A DNA stretch of 41,569 nt from Phormidium pseudopriestleyi FRX01 (GCF_017313335.1 NZ_JAFLQW010000599.1:1-41569), one strand, 5' to 3'. Shown: positions 8,582-17,460, numbered from the stretch's first letter. The notes: generated from the letters alone by a model not told the origin. Made by a program: numbers and translations.

Positions 8582-11218
8582 TCAGATTTCAGCCAAAATC
8601 AACTGTTTTCGGTGAGCGTGCAACAACTCAAACTCCCGTTTTGCCATGCGTTCAAACATATAGAGGATATGGGTGGGACGTAATAGCGTGCCATCATGAC
8701 GGCAACTCCCGAGAACGCGGAGGGTGCAAGTCAAGGCATCCGCAGATACTTCAACCTGTTCCAATTCAAAGAGGCGATCGCGCAAATTCACCCATTTGAC
8801 TTTCCCTCTTTTGGTCGTATGTTCCCATTCAATTTCCTCAGCGGCCAGGATTTCCTCGATCCACTGCTGCCAGTCTGACGGTTGCAAGGCTACTTCCTGG
8901 TCTGCCGATGGGGTTAAACCCAATCGCAGTATATACTCAGCTTGGTCCAGGAGTTGACTCGCCGAAGGCGCTTTCACCGCCACCGGCTCAATCCGATAAA
9001 TCGGCAGTTCTGCCGGAAGTTGAACACTCAACCTTTCCCGGAATTCCTCGGGATCCATGAGTTCAGTCAGTTCAAAATCTACGATTTCGCTTTCCGAGGT
9101 GTAACCCAGGGTCAGAGCGTTCGCCGGTGAAATTCGAGGTCCGGGATGATATCCCCCAGTGAAAGAGATCGGTAAATTCGCTCGTCGCACAGCGCGATCG
9201 AATAATCGGAGCAAATCCAGATGGCTGACCAGTGCCATGTCACCCATTTTACCCATCCACAGGCGCAATCGTTGGACGCGATCGGTGTTAGGCGAAAAGT
9301 GACCAGCAAATTCCGGAATCGTCCGGGGTGCAACAACGATATTGTGACCAAAGTCAACACCACAGACCCCACAATGGGAACAACCCTCAAAAGAACAGTC
9401 GGGAACCGTTGCCGCAGCCAGTGCCAGCTTGAGATCTTCTTTCAACCAGTTTTTATCAATTCCGGTATCTATAACATCCCAGGGTAGAGGGGCATCGAGT
9501 CGAGCATCTAAGTCGGTGCTAGTGCCGTCCATGACGTTCCATTCGCCACTTTCGACTTGCCGGTATTTCCAACTTAAATCTGATTCGGCGATCGCCTGGG
9601 TCCAGGCTCCAAAAGCCCGGTCCAAACTCTCCCACCAAGAATCCATCCCAGCACCCAGTTCCCAAGCCCGACGCACCACAGGCGCTAAACGGCGATCGCC
9701 TCGGCCCACAAAATCTTCCATCGCCGAAATCCGCACATCCGTAAAATTGGCCTTCACCCCTCGCATTCGGCGAAATTCCTGGCGAAGCAGGTCCTGCTTC
9801 CGCAAAAATTCAGCCGTAGAGACGGAATGCCATTGGAACGGAGTATGGGGTTTCGGCGTAAAGTTAGAAATCGTCAAGGTGACCTCTAACCGCTTCCCTC
9901 CTAATGCACGACACTCCTGTTGGAGCCAATGGACGGTTTCGGCAATTCCGAGAACATCCGCGTCGGTTTCTCCAGGTAAGCCGATCATAAAATAAAGTTT
10001 GACTTTATTCCAGCCCTGTTCATAAGCGGTTTTAATGCCCCGCCATAGTTCTTCGTTGGTTAGACCTTTATTAATGATATCCCGCATCCGCTGCGTTCCC
10101 GCTTCTGGGGCAAAAGTCAGCCCACTGGTGCGGGTGCCCCCGAGGATATTGGCAATATTTTCATCAAAGCGATCGACCCGTTGCGACGGCAGGGACAGGG
10201 AAATATTTTGGTCCTTGAGTCGATTTTTGATTTCCATTCCCACCGCAGGCAATGCCAGATAGTCCGAACAACTCAGGGACAAGAGGGAAAATTCGTTATA
10301 GCCGGTGGCGCGCATTCCCGCCTCGATCGCCTCGATTACCTGGTCTGGATCCACATCTCGGGCGGGACGGGTCAGCATTCCCGGTTGACAGAAGCGACAT
10401 CCGCGAGTGCATCCCCGGCGAATTTCCATCGTCAGGCGATCGTGCACCGTCTCCACATAAGGGACTAACCCGATGGAATAAGCTGGAATCGGGGTTGCCA
10501 CTCGTCGCAATACCCGTTTCGGCACTCCGGGACGGTTGGGATGCACGGATCCATTCTCCGCCATATCGTAGAACTGGGGAACGTACACTCCCGGAACTTG
10601 CGCTAAATCAAACAGCAATTCTTCCCGAGTCAATCCGGCAGCTTTGCCTTCTTGGAGCACTAACCCAATTTCCGGCAGGAGTTCCTCCCCGTCACCGAGG
10701 GCGATAAAGTCAAAGAACTCCGCGTAGGGTTCCGGGTTAGAGGTGGCGGTTTGGCCCCCAGCGAATACCAGGGGCCAGCTTCCGGCTTCAACGTTCCAAG
10801 GACCTGGACTAGAACGCTCTTTGGCGGTTAGGGGAATGCCCCCCAGGTCCAACATTTCTAAGATATTCGTGGCCCCGAGTTCATAACTGAGGCTGAATCC
10901 GAGGATGTCAAATTCCGGCAGCGATCGCTTCGACTCCACGGAAAATAAAGGAGTCTGGGTATTTCGCAGCTTCAAAACCAGGTCCGCACCCGGTAAATAC
11001 GAGCGATCGCAAAGCTGTCGCGGTTGGGCATTCAAAATGTTGTATAGAATCAGATGCCCTAAATTGGAGGCTCCTACCTCATAAACTTCTGGATAGGTGA
11101 GCACCCAACGCACAACGGCACTTTCCCAAGGTTTATGCACCGCCCCCAACTCATTACCCAGATAACGAGCGGGTTGTAATATGTCTGGGGTGAGGAGTTT
11201 CTCTACTGCAACTGACAC
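8582..11218 (-). CDS. B12-binding-type radical SAM protein fused to DUF2344
   Basis: The 878-aa protein has an N-terminal region resembling the cobalamin-binding fold of this radical SAM class (ILGFSLSYELGATNILEML, VFAGGQTATSNPEPYAEFFD), a radical SAM core with the 4Fe-4S motif CTRGCRFC (Cys270, Cys274, Cys277), a second cysteine cluster (Cys608, 613, 616, 619; CSFEGCSHCGVC), and from about 648 a DUF2344 domain (LRLWMGKMGDMALVSHLDLLR). It matches the family I know as TIGR03960 plus TIGR03936. The substrate is unknown. Genes for this pair usually sit next to rne/rng in bacteria, as here, which suggests a link to RNA or ribosome metabolism. Start GTG at 11218 with AGAGAG about 7 nt upstream. 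Confidence 0.9.
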   Translation of the reverse strand: MSVAVEKLLTPDILQPARYLGNELGAVHKPWESAVVRWVLTYPEVYEVGASNLGHLILYNILNAQPRQLCDRSYLPGADLVLKLRNTQTPLFSVESKRSLPEFDILGFSLSYELGATNILEMLDLGGIPLTAKERSSPGPWNVEAGSWPLVFAGGQTATSNPEPYAEFFDFIALGDGEELLPEIGLVLQEGKAAGLTREELLFDLAQVPGVYVPQFYDMAENGSVHPNRPGVPKRVLRRVATPIPAYSIGLVPYVETVHDRLTMEIRRGCTRGCRFCQPGMLTRPARDVDPDQVIEAIEAGMRATGYNEFSLLSLSCSDYLALPAVGMEIKNRLKDQNISLSLPSQRVDRFDENIANILGGTRTSGLTFAPEAGTQRMRDIINKGLTNEELWRGIKTAYEQGWNKVKLYFMIGLPGETDADVLGIAETVHWLQQECRALGGKRLEVTLTISNFTPKPHTPFQWHSVSTAEFLRKQDLLRQEFRRMRGVKANFTDVRISAMEDFVGRGDRRLAPVVRRAWELGAGMDSWWESLDRAFGAWTQAIAESDLSWKYRQVESGEWNVMDGTSTDLDARLDAPLPWDVIDTGIDKNWLKEDLKLALAAATVPDCSFEGCSHCGVCGVDFGHNIVVAPRTIPEFAGHFSPNTDRVQRLRLWMGKMGDMALVSHLDLLRLFDRAVRRANLPISFTGGYHPGPRISPANALTLGYTSESEIVDFELTELMDPEEFRERLSVQLPAELPIYRIEPVAVKAPSASQLLDQAEYILRLGLTPSADQEVALQPSDWQQWIEEILAAEEIEWEHTTKRGKVKWVNLRDRLFELEQVEVSADALTCTLRVLGSCRHDGTLLRPTHILYMFERMAKREFELLHAHRKQLILAEI

Positions 11219-11483
11219 GGCAACTCTCTACTTTTTAATGGTTCTCGATGCCCTTCATCAGGGCCACGTCACATCCAGTCAATACTGATGTACCCTTCGA
11301 GCCTCTTTATTTTATACGCTTGCAGGGAAGGATGAAGGCTTAACGCTCAAGCTCAAAAGCTCAAGACTGAAGAGATTCTACCAGGACTGCCCCATCTATT
11401 CCCTCTTCTCTATAGATAGAGACAATTCATCTCCCGCCCTCTCTATCCTGGATTCCCTCTCAAAAAATCATACATAATCCCCA

Positions 11484-11621
11484 GTTCGTAGTAACGACTT
11501 CAGTCGTGCTCTAATGTTCGTAGTAACGACTTCAGTCGTGCTCTAATGTTCGTAGTAACGACTTCAGTCGTGCTCTTATGTTCGTAGTAACGACTTCAGT
11601 CGTGCTCTAATGTTCGTAGTA
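11484..11621. repeat. Four 32-bp tandem repeats plus a partial fifth, each with a hairpin
   Basis: The units at 11484-11515, 11516-11547, 11548-11579 and 11580-11611 read gttcgtagtaacgacttcag followed by tcgtgctctaat. Copy 3 differs by one base (cttat for ctaat), and a truncated fifth copy (gttcgtagta) follows at 11612. Each unit contains the inverted repeat ACGACT-tc-AGTCGT. There are no spacers, so this is not a CRISPR array. It looks like a tandemly expanded intergenic repeat of the kind common in filamentous cyanobacteria. Confidence 0.9.
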
Positions 11622-11733
11622 CCTGAAAGTCATTAAAACATACACGCTAAAAATAAAAGCAGGATGAAAAGTCTTTGATGGACAGATTTAAGCCCGCCTT
11701 GTAGCAGTTGGATAACGCTTCAAGGTCTTAAAT

Positions 11734-11783
11734 CCTAAATCTGTGGAGAGGTAGTTTTCAAACTACCTCTCCACAGATTTAGG
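11734..11783. repeat. Perfect 24-bp inverted repeat with a 2-bp spacer
   Basis: The left arm 11734-11757 begins CCTAAATCTGTGG, the right arm 11760-11783 ends CCACAGATTTAGG, and the whole 24 bp is perfectly complementary around 'tc'. There is no T tract on either side. The length and perfection are beyond a typical terminator; it could be a small non-autonomous element, a cruciform-forming site or a double-stranded RNA source. Confidence 0.85.
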
Positions 11784-12060
11784 CTCACTTAAATCTTTTC
11801 AAAATTAAATCATCCTGGTTTTTAAGATTTTTATCCCTATAAAAAGTCCTTAAAAAAATTAATACTAGATACAAAATTCCAGATTAAAAACAAATAGTTT
11901 CTGATTGTTCCTTATTATGTCACCTTACTCTGCCAAAAAATCCGCTTATTTGCATCTAAAAAGTCTCGGTTCATCAAAAATTCAGCTAAAAAAAGCAATT
12001 CATTAAATCATAACCGCCGGAAAATCATCAGAAGTTAACTCTTAGCTTCCCATGCAAAAG

Positions 12061-12103
12061 AGGCAAAATTCCATGTTTTTATGCCTTCCGGGAATTTGCC
12101 CCT
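12061..12103 (-). terminator. Possible terminator downstream of the STAS gene
   Basis: On the minus strand GGGGCAAATTCC pairs with GGAATTTTGCCTC (one bulged A) across an 18-nt loop, followed by CTTTTGC. It sits about 80 nt after the STAS stop codon. The stem is good but the U tract is short. Confidence 0.3.
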
Positions 12104-12180
12104 ATTGAAATAGATTTTTTAGACATTCTTAAGTTAAGTGAATCAAAGCCCGATCTACATTTAACAGTTCAGAAAGAGTT

Positions 12181-12516
12181 CTAATTCAAAACTGCTTCAA
12201 ATTCTGCCCGAGTTTCAAATAGCTCAAATACCCGATCAAGTTGAGTGATTTCAAAAATAATCCGAATCGAGGGAGAGACTCCACATAAACTAAAGCGACG
12301 GTTGAGTCGGTGGGCCAGACTCATCGCTGAAACTAACGCCATCAGACCCGCACTATCCAGAAAATTCACATTTTCCATATCAACCAGAACCGTAGAAGGG
12401 ATCGAGGACTGGACGACTGTAGTCAGTTGAGTTTGAAGTGCAGCGGCATTAGAGGCGTTGAATTCACCTTGTAACCTCACGAAGCTAATTTCGGGACTGG
12501 CAACATTAGTAAGCAT
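12181..12516 (-). CDS. STAS-domain protein, anti-sigma factor antagonist type
   Basis: The protein is essentially one STAS domain of about 111 aa, as in SpoIIAA/RsbV-type antagonists that bind anti-sigma kinases or other switch kinases and are controlled by phosphorylation of a Ser. Key features are the beta strand ISFVRLQGEFNASNAAAL, VLVDMENVNFLDSAGLMALV with the phosphorylatable Ser of DSAG, and FSLCGVSPSIRIIFEITQLDRVFELF. The frame is open to 12561, but the ATG at 12516 has GAGG 8 nt upstream and gives a domain-length protein, so I chose it. No partner kinase or phosphatase is adjacent; the upstream neighbour is a divergent small gene. Confidence 0.9.
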   Translation of the reverse strand: MLTNVASPEISFVRLQGEFNASNAAALQTQLTTVVQSSIPSTVLVDMENVNFLDSAGLMALVSAMSLAHRLNRRFSLCGVSPSIRIIFEITQLDRVFELFETRAEFEAVLN

Positions 12517-12883
12517 CTGTTTAACCTCGGCTGAAAGCCACTTAAGTAGTAAAATTAACATCTTATTTTTATAATCTAGTCTAGTTTCCTAAAAATCTTC
12601 TATAGAGTGGGAGTGATTTCGTTGAATCTTTTTATTTAATCCAGGTTTTATAAAGTTTTCATTAAGAAGCTCTAAAACGTATTAAATTATACTCAATTGC
12701 CTCAGTGATTTCCGCAAGTCCAACAAAATTGGGGTTTGGAATAGGTTTATCACAGACTGTCAAATTATTATGCGATCGAAATCACCAACAAAGGCCGAAT
12801 CTTATCACCTGTGCCGGTCAAGATTTAGCCGACAATGATAGATGTATCGAATTCTCCCGATCGCCCCCAAGCGAGGTACCGCA
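12517..12883. promoter_or_regulatory. Divergent intergenic region, STAS gene / small conserved gene
   Basis: 367 bp, AT-rich in its first half, between two divergent genes whose ribosome binding sites (GAGG for each) mark both edges. Promoters for both genes should be here, but I cannot place -35/-10 boxes reliably. No other gene is seen. Confidence 0.4.
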
Positions 12884-13066
12884 GTGATTCGTCAACTGGT
12901 AGAGAAAGCGCTCTATATCAAGCGGTTAACTCCAGATATCGAAAATGGTATCAACTCTGAGTTAAGCCGCCTTGGTTATATCGATGATGTAGATTATGAA
13001 GCCTTGGAATTATTAATGGCGGAAATGGATGCAGGTCGGATTCAATTAGTCGCGAGTCCATAAAAC
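12884..13066 (+). CDS. Conserved small acidic protein of unknown function
   Basis: A 59-aa protein with a family-like sequence: VEKALYIKRLTPDIENGI, SRLGYIDDVDYEALELLMAEM and DAGRIQLV. It resembles small proteins common to cyanobacteria, but I know no function. The frame is open from an ATG at 12842, yet a GTG at 12884 has GAGG 7 nt upstream and removes an atypical basic N-terminus, so 12884 is preferred. No membrane segment; predicted all-helical. The stop falls at about 13061-13063. Confidence 0.7.
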
Positions 13067-13289
13067 ATCCAACGCGATCGCCGCCAAAACCAACCCCCAA
13101 CTCAAAAACCGCCTTCAATCGGTTGCAACCCCTGAATCGGGGTGCATTGGACCCGCAAACCGACTACTCAGGTCCCAGCCTAACGGGGCTTGTTTCCCCC
13201 GGTCAAAAAGAAACTTTAGGGGATCAAAAAGTGCGGTAAACTGTCTTCAGGTTTTTTTATGCTGACCTGGATCGGGTTGTCACGTCGTC

Positions 13290-14462
13290 ATGCAGTTTGC
13301 CAAACGTTTAGAAAAAATTCCTCCCTATCTATTTGCGGAGATTGACCGCAAGCGCAACGAACTCATCGCCAAAGGGATTGACATCATTAATATGGGGGTC
13401 GGCGATCCGGACAAACCGACCCCTGCACATATTCTTCAGGCTATGCATGAGGCGATCGAGGATCCAGCAACCCATAACTATCCCCCCTATCAGGGAACGC
13501 AGGAGTTCCGGGAAGCAGGGGTGCAGTGGATGGAGAAACGGTTTGGGGTGAAAGGATTAGACCCAGACCACGAAATTGTCTCTTCAATTGGCTCAAAAGA
13601 AGCGATTCATAATACCTTTTTAGCCTTTGTGGAACCAGGAGACTATACCTTAATTCCGGATCCGGGTTATCCGGTTTATCATTCCTCTACCCTGTTTGCC
13701 GGTGGCGAACCATATACCATGCCGCTGACGCCAGAACGGGGATTTTTACCAGATTTAGAGGCGATTCCCTCAGAGGTGGCGCGGCAGACTAAGTTGTTGT
13801 GGATTAATTATCCCAGCAATCCCACGGGAGCGATCGCCTCTTTAGAATTTTTTGAAAAATTAGTAGCCTTTTGCCGTAAGCATGACATCTTGTTATGTCA
13901 CGATCATGCTTATGCAGAAATGGCTTACGACGGCTATAAACCCCCCAGCGTCTTAGAAGTACCCGGTGCCAAGGATGTCACCATCGAATTTCACAGCTTG
14001 TCTAAAGCGTATAATATGACTGGATGGCGTATCGGCTTTGTCGTGGGGAATGCCAAAGGAATTCAAGGATTGCGTCAGGTTAAATCAAATGTAGATTCGG
14101 GAGTGTTCAAGGCCATTCAACGGGCGGCGATCGCCGCCTTTTCAACCACCGAAGAAGAACTCCAATCGGTGATTTCCGTATATCAAAATCGCCGAGATAT
14201 CTTAATTCAAGGTTTACAATCTCTAGGCTGGCCGATTTCACCCCCGAAAGCAACTCTATATGTTTGGACTCCTGTTCCCCCAGGCTATTCTTCTGCTGAG
14301 TTTGTCACGGTGCTATTAGAAAAATGCGGAATTATCGTTCCACCCGGAAACGGATATGGCGCGGCAGGGGAAGGATTTTTCCGCATTGCTTTAACCCTAC
14401 CAGAAGAGAGATTAATTGAGGGGATTCACCGCATGAAAGATGCGGGAATTCGTTATCAATAA
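13290..14462 (+). CDS. dapL: LL-diaminopimelate aminotransferase
   Basis: This PLP enzyme converts tetrahydrodipicolinate directly to LL-diaminopimelate with glutamate, supplying lysine and the peptidoglycan cross-linking amino acid. The 390-aa class I/II fold shows INMGVGDPDKPTP near 33-45, NYPSNPTGA (about 173-181), the HDHAY segment (Asp205) and the PLP lysine Lys239 in HSLSKAYNMTGWRIGF. The length and N-terminus (MQFAKRLEKIPPYLFAEIDR) fit the shorter DapL group found in cyanobacteria; a broader aspartate-type aminotransferase cannot be fully excluded from sequence alone. Transcribed alone; its stop is 30 bp from the stop of the convergent small gene. Confidence 0.88.
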   Translation: MQFAKRLEKIPPYLFAEIDRKRNELIAKGIDIINMGVGDPDKPTPAHILQAMHEAIEDPATHNYPPYQGTQEFREAGVQWMEKRFGVKGLDPDHEIVSSIGSKEAIHNTFLAFVEPGDYTLIPDPGYPVYHSSTLFAGGEPYTMPLTPERGFLPDLEAIPSEVARQTKLLWINYPSNPTGAIASLEFFEKLVAFCRKHDILLCHDHAYAEMAYDGYKPPSVLEVPGAKDVTIEFHSLSKAYNMTGWRIGFVVGNAKGIQGLRQVKSNVDSGVFKAIQRAAIAAFSTTEEELQSVISVYQNRRDILIQGLQSLGWPISPPKATLYVWTPVPPGYSSAEFVTVLLEKCGIIVPPGNGYGAAGEGFFRIALTLPEERLIEGIHRMKDAGIRYQ

Positions 14463-14492
14463 ACAAGCGGGTGCAGGAGTTGGGTGCGATCG

Positions 14493-14879
14493 CTAACACC
14501 CATCAAACGCTTCAGGATGAGCTTGCCAAACCTGTTGAACAAAAGAGCGGAGGCGATCGTGGGCGATCGCACAGAACCCGGGTTCTGGAGGAGGAAAACT
14601 TTGGAGTTCCGTCAATAAAGGAATCACTTCCGTATCCAAAGCCAAGCGGAATAAACTTTGAGGCCAGACGAGATCTGCACCCTGACGTAGATCATACAGC
14701 TCTCGGGATTCATCCGGAAAGGGTAGACGGTTCAGAACAGGACCCTCGGCCAACATCAGGGGCCTCAACCATAACATCGAACGAGTTGCCAAAATTTGAA
14801 TCACTTCTGCATAGAGGCAAGTTTGGTGATATTCGAGGCAGACAATCTGACAAGGTTGAAAAGAACAAGAAAATTGCAT
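14493..14879 (-). CDS. Conserved cyanobacterial protein of unknown function
   Basis: A 128-aa soluble protein with a family-like core: CLEYHQTCLYAEVIQILATR, MLWLRPLMLAE and LPFPDESRELYDLRQGADLVW, then LFRLALDTEVIPLLTELQ. I recall similar small proteins across cyanobacteria without a known function. The competing frame on the opposite strand has low-complexity, charge-scrambled sequence and is rejected. The gene is convergent with dapL. It contains a perfect CAGAACCCGGGTTCTG palindrome at 14572-14587. Confidence 0.7.
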   Translation of the reverse strand: MQFSCSFQPCQIVCLEYHQTCLYAEVIQILATRSMLWLRPLMLAEGPVLNRLPFPDESRELYDLRQGADLVWPQSLFRLALDTEVIPLLTELQSFPPPEPGFCAIAHDRLRSFVQQVWQAHPEAFDGC

Positions 14880-15604
14880 GAATTACTTTTACAGCACCCT
14901 AAAAACGGCACAGACAAGCGGGGTTTAGCTTAAGTTGAGATCCCAAAGCGGATCGAGAGGTCATTACACCCCTATCTGAGAAACTCCGACGGAGGAACGC
15001 AATTGGCACTCAGGCAATGGTGCATCCGGAGAAGGGGGTTAGTTGCCTGAAAAATGTTGGAAACCTGGGTAAGGACGCGATCGCGAATGGGTGTCCAATT
15101 CTGAGTAGGGCATTCCCACTCAAAGACTGGGCTGTTTCTGAGGGGTTCCAAAACCTCTCAGGGTTCAAAGCTTTACCCTGTAAAAATCGGTGACCATTGA
15201 ACTTTTTGTCAGGCAATTCCTGAGTGACATGAATTGACCCCTTAAAATGAATCGAGACTTACTCTACCAGAGGAATTCTGAAAACCCATGAGAATGGTTT
15301 GCATCTCCCGGTCAGCTAGATATAATAACTTACTCAGGAGATGTAGTAGGGATTCTAGCCCTGTCAAAACCGGGTTGACTCAAGAAGAAAAATGTGGATG
15401 GGGGTGTAGCCGAAGGCGAAAAATTGCCCTGGTTGAGCCTGCACTGTTCCCTCAGCGAGGTCTTTTGAAAAAATTAGAAAAAAGGGTAGGTTACGCTTGA
15501 TGGGGACAAAACTTCCACCTTTCCCGAGCAGAACATGATATCGTTCAAGCCAGTCTTAAGATTATGTTAATAAACTAAGGCTTATAACCCGTGGGAGGGT
15601 GCTG
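14880..15604. other. Gene-free region upstream of the amiC leader
   Basis: About 725 bp with only weak short frames (one on each strand, neither family-like). A TATAAT lies at about 15319. A strong Shine-Dalgarno GGAGG at 15594-15598 ends the region and belongs to the leader ORF at 15605. The transcription start of the amiC unit is probably in the last 300 bp. Confidence 0.4.
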
Positions 15605-15676
15605 ATGGCAACTGGGCTATTCAAGCCCCTGTTAACCGCTATGGCTGTACTATCCGCAAACACAACATTTTCATAA
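15605..15676 (+). CDS. Putative 23-aa leader peptide coupled to amiC
   Basis: The ORF ATG 15605 to TAA 15674-15676 encodes MATGLFKPLLTAMAVLSANT followed by TFS. It has a strong ribosome binding site (GGAGG, 6 nt spacing). Its stop overlaps the amiC start as TAATG, and amiC itself has no Shine-Dalgarno in front of it. This is a classical layout for translational coupling, so the leader probably drives or controls amiC translation. The peptide is hydrophobic and membrane-seeking. Whether the peptide has its own role is unknown. I do not recall it as a known conserved gene. Confidence 0.6.
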   Translation: MATGLFKPLLTAMAVLSANTTFS

Positions 15677-17460
15677 TGAAAAATTGGGTGAAACCGCAAA
15701 TATTTTCTTGGCTACTCCCAGCGGCAACTGCCGTGTTACTACTATCCGCTCCCGCGCAAGCGGCTAGACTGGAATATTGGCGTTTTGATACGGCTCAAAA
15801 CCGACTGCACTTTACGACGGCTGGAGGGGTTCAACCGAAAGCGCAATTAATCGCCAATCCCACACGCCTTGTGATTGATTTGCCCGGGACTACTCTGGAT
15901 CGACAGACAGTAACTCAGCCCGTTGGCAGTCCCGGATTTGAGTCAATTCGAGTGGGACAGTTTGAGTCAGACACGGCTCGATTAGTGATTGAATTAAGCC
16001 CGGGTTATACCCTAGATCCGCAACAGGTGCAATTCCGGGGAATCACTCCCACGGAATGGACGGTGGATTTACCGACACCTCAACGAATTGGGGCAGCATC
16101 GAGTGGATCGGCTGCGGCATCACCGACTCAATCGGGCAGCGGAGTTCAAATCGAAAATGTTCAGGTGACGCCGGATGGATTTTTTATCCGGACCCGAGGG
16201 GGGCAGCCTCAAGTCAAAATGGAGCGGAGTAGCGATCGCTCCTTATATGTGGATATCCCCGGGGCCACAATCTCCCCCAACATGGGGTCACGAGACCAAC
16301 TGCTCGATCGCCACGGTGTCGCTCGCATGAGTGTCCGCCCCCTGGACGGGTCAACTCCTGGAGTGCGAGTGACCTTCGTATTATCGGATACTAACTCCAA
16401 TTGGCAGGTCACCGCGAGCAACTTGGGTGGCGTGGTGGTTCTGCCCGGTCCTCAAGGTTCCAGGGTTGGGTCCGGGTCTGTGGCAATGGCTCAGAATCCC
16501 AGTAGCGATCGCATGGTCACCATTGAAGGCATCGAACTGCAACAAGATGGGTCCCAAATTTTAATCAAATCTAATCAACCCTTCACCTACACCAGCGAAT
16601 GGGACCGCGCTTCTGGAGCCTATCGAATCGTCATTCCCTCAGCCCAGTTAGGCAATGGGGTCCAACCTCCTCAGTCTACGAATCGCGGTGCTTTTTTATG
16701 GGTAAAGTTGCAGCAAGAAGACCCCCAAACTGTGGCAATTCTAGTCCAACCCGCAGCTGGGGTGCGGATTGGACCCCTGACCCAACCCAGTCCACAATTG
16801 CTCTCGGTTACCTTACAACGTCCCGGTAACGTCGCAGCAGCCCCTAATTCCAGCACCTCGATTCCCACTGCCCCGGCACCGATGAATTATCCTGCGCCTT
16901 CGCCAATGCGATCGCGCGATGGACGACGAGTTGTCGTCATAGATGCTGGACATGGTGGTAGAGACCCCGGTGCCGTTGGGATTGGGGGACTCCAAGAAAA
17001 GGGAGTCGTCATGGACATTTCCCAACAGGTGGCGAGAATTTTAGAACAAAATGGCGTCCAAGTTGTCATGACTCGTCAGGATGACCGGGAAATCGATTTA
17101 GCGCCTCGGGTTCAACTGGCTAACCGGGTCAATGCAGATATTTTTGTGAGCATTCATGCCAATGCGATTGATATGAGTCGCCCGGATGTGAATGGCATTG
17201 AGACTTATTATTATGCCAGTGGTCAGCGTCTGGCCCAAACCCTTCATAACAGCCTTTTGCAAGGGACTGGCGCTCGCGATCGCCGGGTGCGGCAAGCGAG
17301 ATTTTATGTTTTACGCCATACCTCCATGCCTGCGGTATTACTGGAAGTCGGGTTTGTCACTGGTGCAGAAGATGCCCCTCGACTGGCTAATGCAGCTTAC
17401 CGGACTCAATTAGCCCTGGCGATCGCTCAGGGTGTTCTACAATACCTGCAAAATCCATAG
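15676..17460 (+). CDS. amiC: N-acetylmuramoyl-L-alanine amidase with AMIN domains
   Basis: This periplasmic zinc amidase cuts the bond between MurNAc and L-Ala and splits septal peptidoglycan; in Anabaena, AmiC proteins also drill nanopores for septal junctions. The 594-aa protein has a signal peptide (cleavage near APAQAA-RLEYW, about 30), AMIN-type beta domains at about 32-135 and 155-255 and perhaps a third at 278-382, a Pro/Ser-rich linker, and the Amidase_3 domain from about 417. Zinc and catalytic residues are His426 (DAGHGG), Glu441 (QEKG), His494 (SIHAN) and Glu557 (LLEVGF). Preceded by a coupled leader ORF and followed after 96 bp by murI. Heterocystous relatives carry two tandem amiC genes here; only one is present. 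Confidence 0.95.
   Translation: MKNWVKPQIFSWLLPAATAVLLLSAPAQAARLEYWRFDTAQNRLHFTTAGGVQPKAQLIANPTRLVIDLPGTTLDRQTVTQPVGSPGFESIRVGQFESDTARLVIELSPGYTLDPQQVQFRGITPTEWTVDLPTPQRIGAASSGSAAASPTQSGSGVQIENVQVTPDGFFIRTRGGQPQVKMERSSDRSLYVDIPGATISPNMGSRDQLLDRHGVARMSVRPLDGSTPGVRVTFVLSDTNSNWQVTASNLGGVVVLPGPQGSRVGSGSVAMAQNPSSDRMVTIEGIELQQDGSQILIKSNQPFTYTSEWDRASGAYRIVIPSAQLGNGVQPPQSTNRGAFLWVKLQQEDPQTVAILVQPAAGVRIGPLTQPSPQLLSVTLQRPGNVAAAPNSSTSIPTAPAPMNYPAPSPMRSRDGRRVVVIDAGHGGRDPGAVGIGGLQEKGVVMDISQQVARILEQNGVQVVMTRQDDREIDLAPRVQLANRVNADIFVSIHANAIDMSRPDVNGIETYYYASGQRLAQTLHNSLLQGTGARDRRVRQARFYVLRHTSMPAVLLEVGFVTGAEDAPRLANAAYRTQLALAIAQGVLQYLQNP

Larger units (their letters stand above)
11219..12180. other. Repeat-rich gene-free interval
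   Basis: A 962-bp space between the radical SAM gene and the STAS gene, both minus strand. The first part (to 11480) carries the nested direct repeat gctcaagctcaaaagctcaag near 11348; then come a 32-bp tandem array (11484-11621) and a 24-bp perfect palindrome (11734-11783); from about 11800 the DNA becomes markedly AT-rich. No coding frame is convincing. Confidence 0.6.

Noticed and set aside
9429-9995. 188-aa plus-strand frame
   Set aside because: It is antisense to the radical SAM gene, has Arg/Ser-rich composition typical of shadow frames, and no family motif.
11484-11621. CRISPR array
   Set aside because: The 32-bp units are directly adjacent with no spacer sequence between them, and no cas gene is in the window.
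13130-13165. Single CRISPR-repeat-like hairpin (TTGCAACCCCTGAATCGGGGTGCA)
   Set aside because: One copy only, with no second repeat at spacer distance; it is a simple stem-loop in the dapL upstream region.
14471-14881. 136-aa plus-strand frame
   Set aside because: It overlaps a minus-strand frame with clear protein-like, family-like sequence; the plus-strand version is charged and low in hydrophobic pattern.
15288-15500. 70-aa plus-strand frame upstream of amiC
   Set aside because: Cys/Arg-rich with no ribosome binding site or recognisable motif; likely chance.
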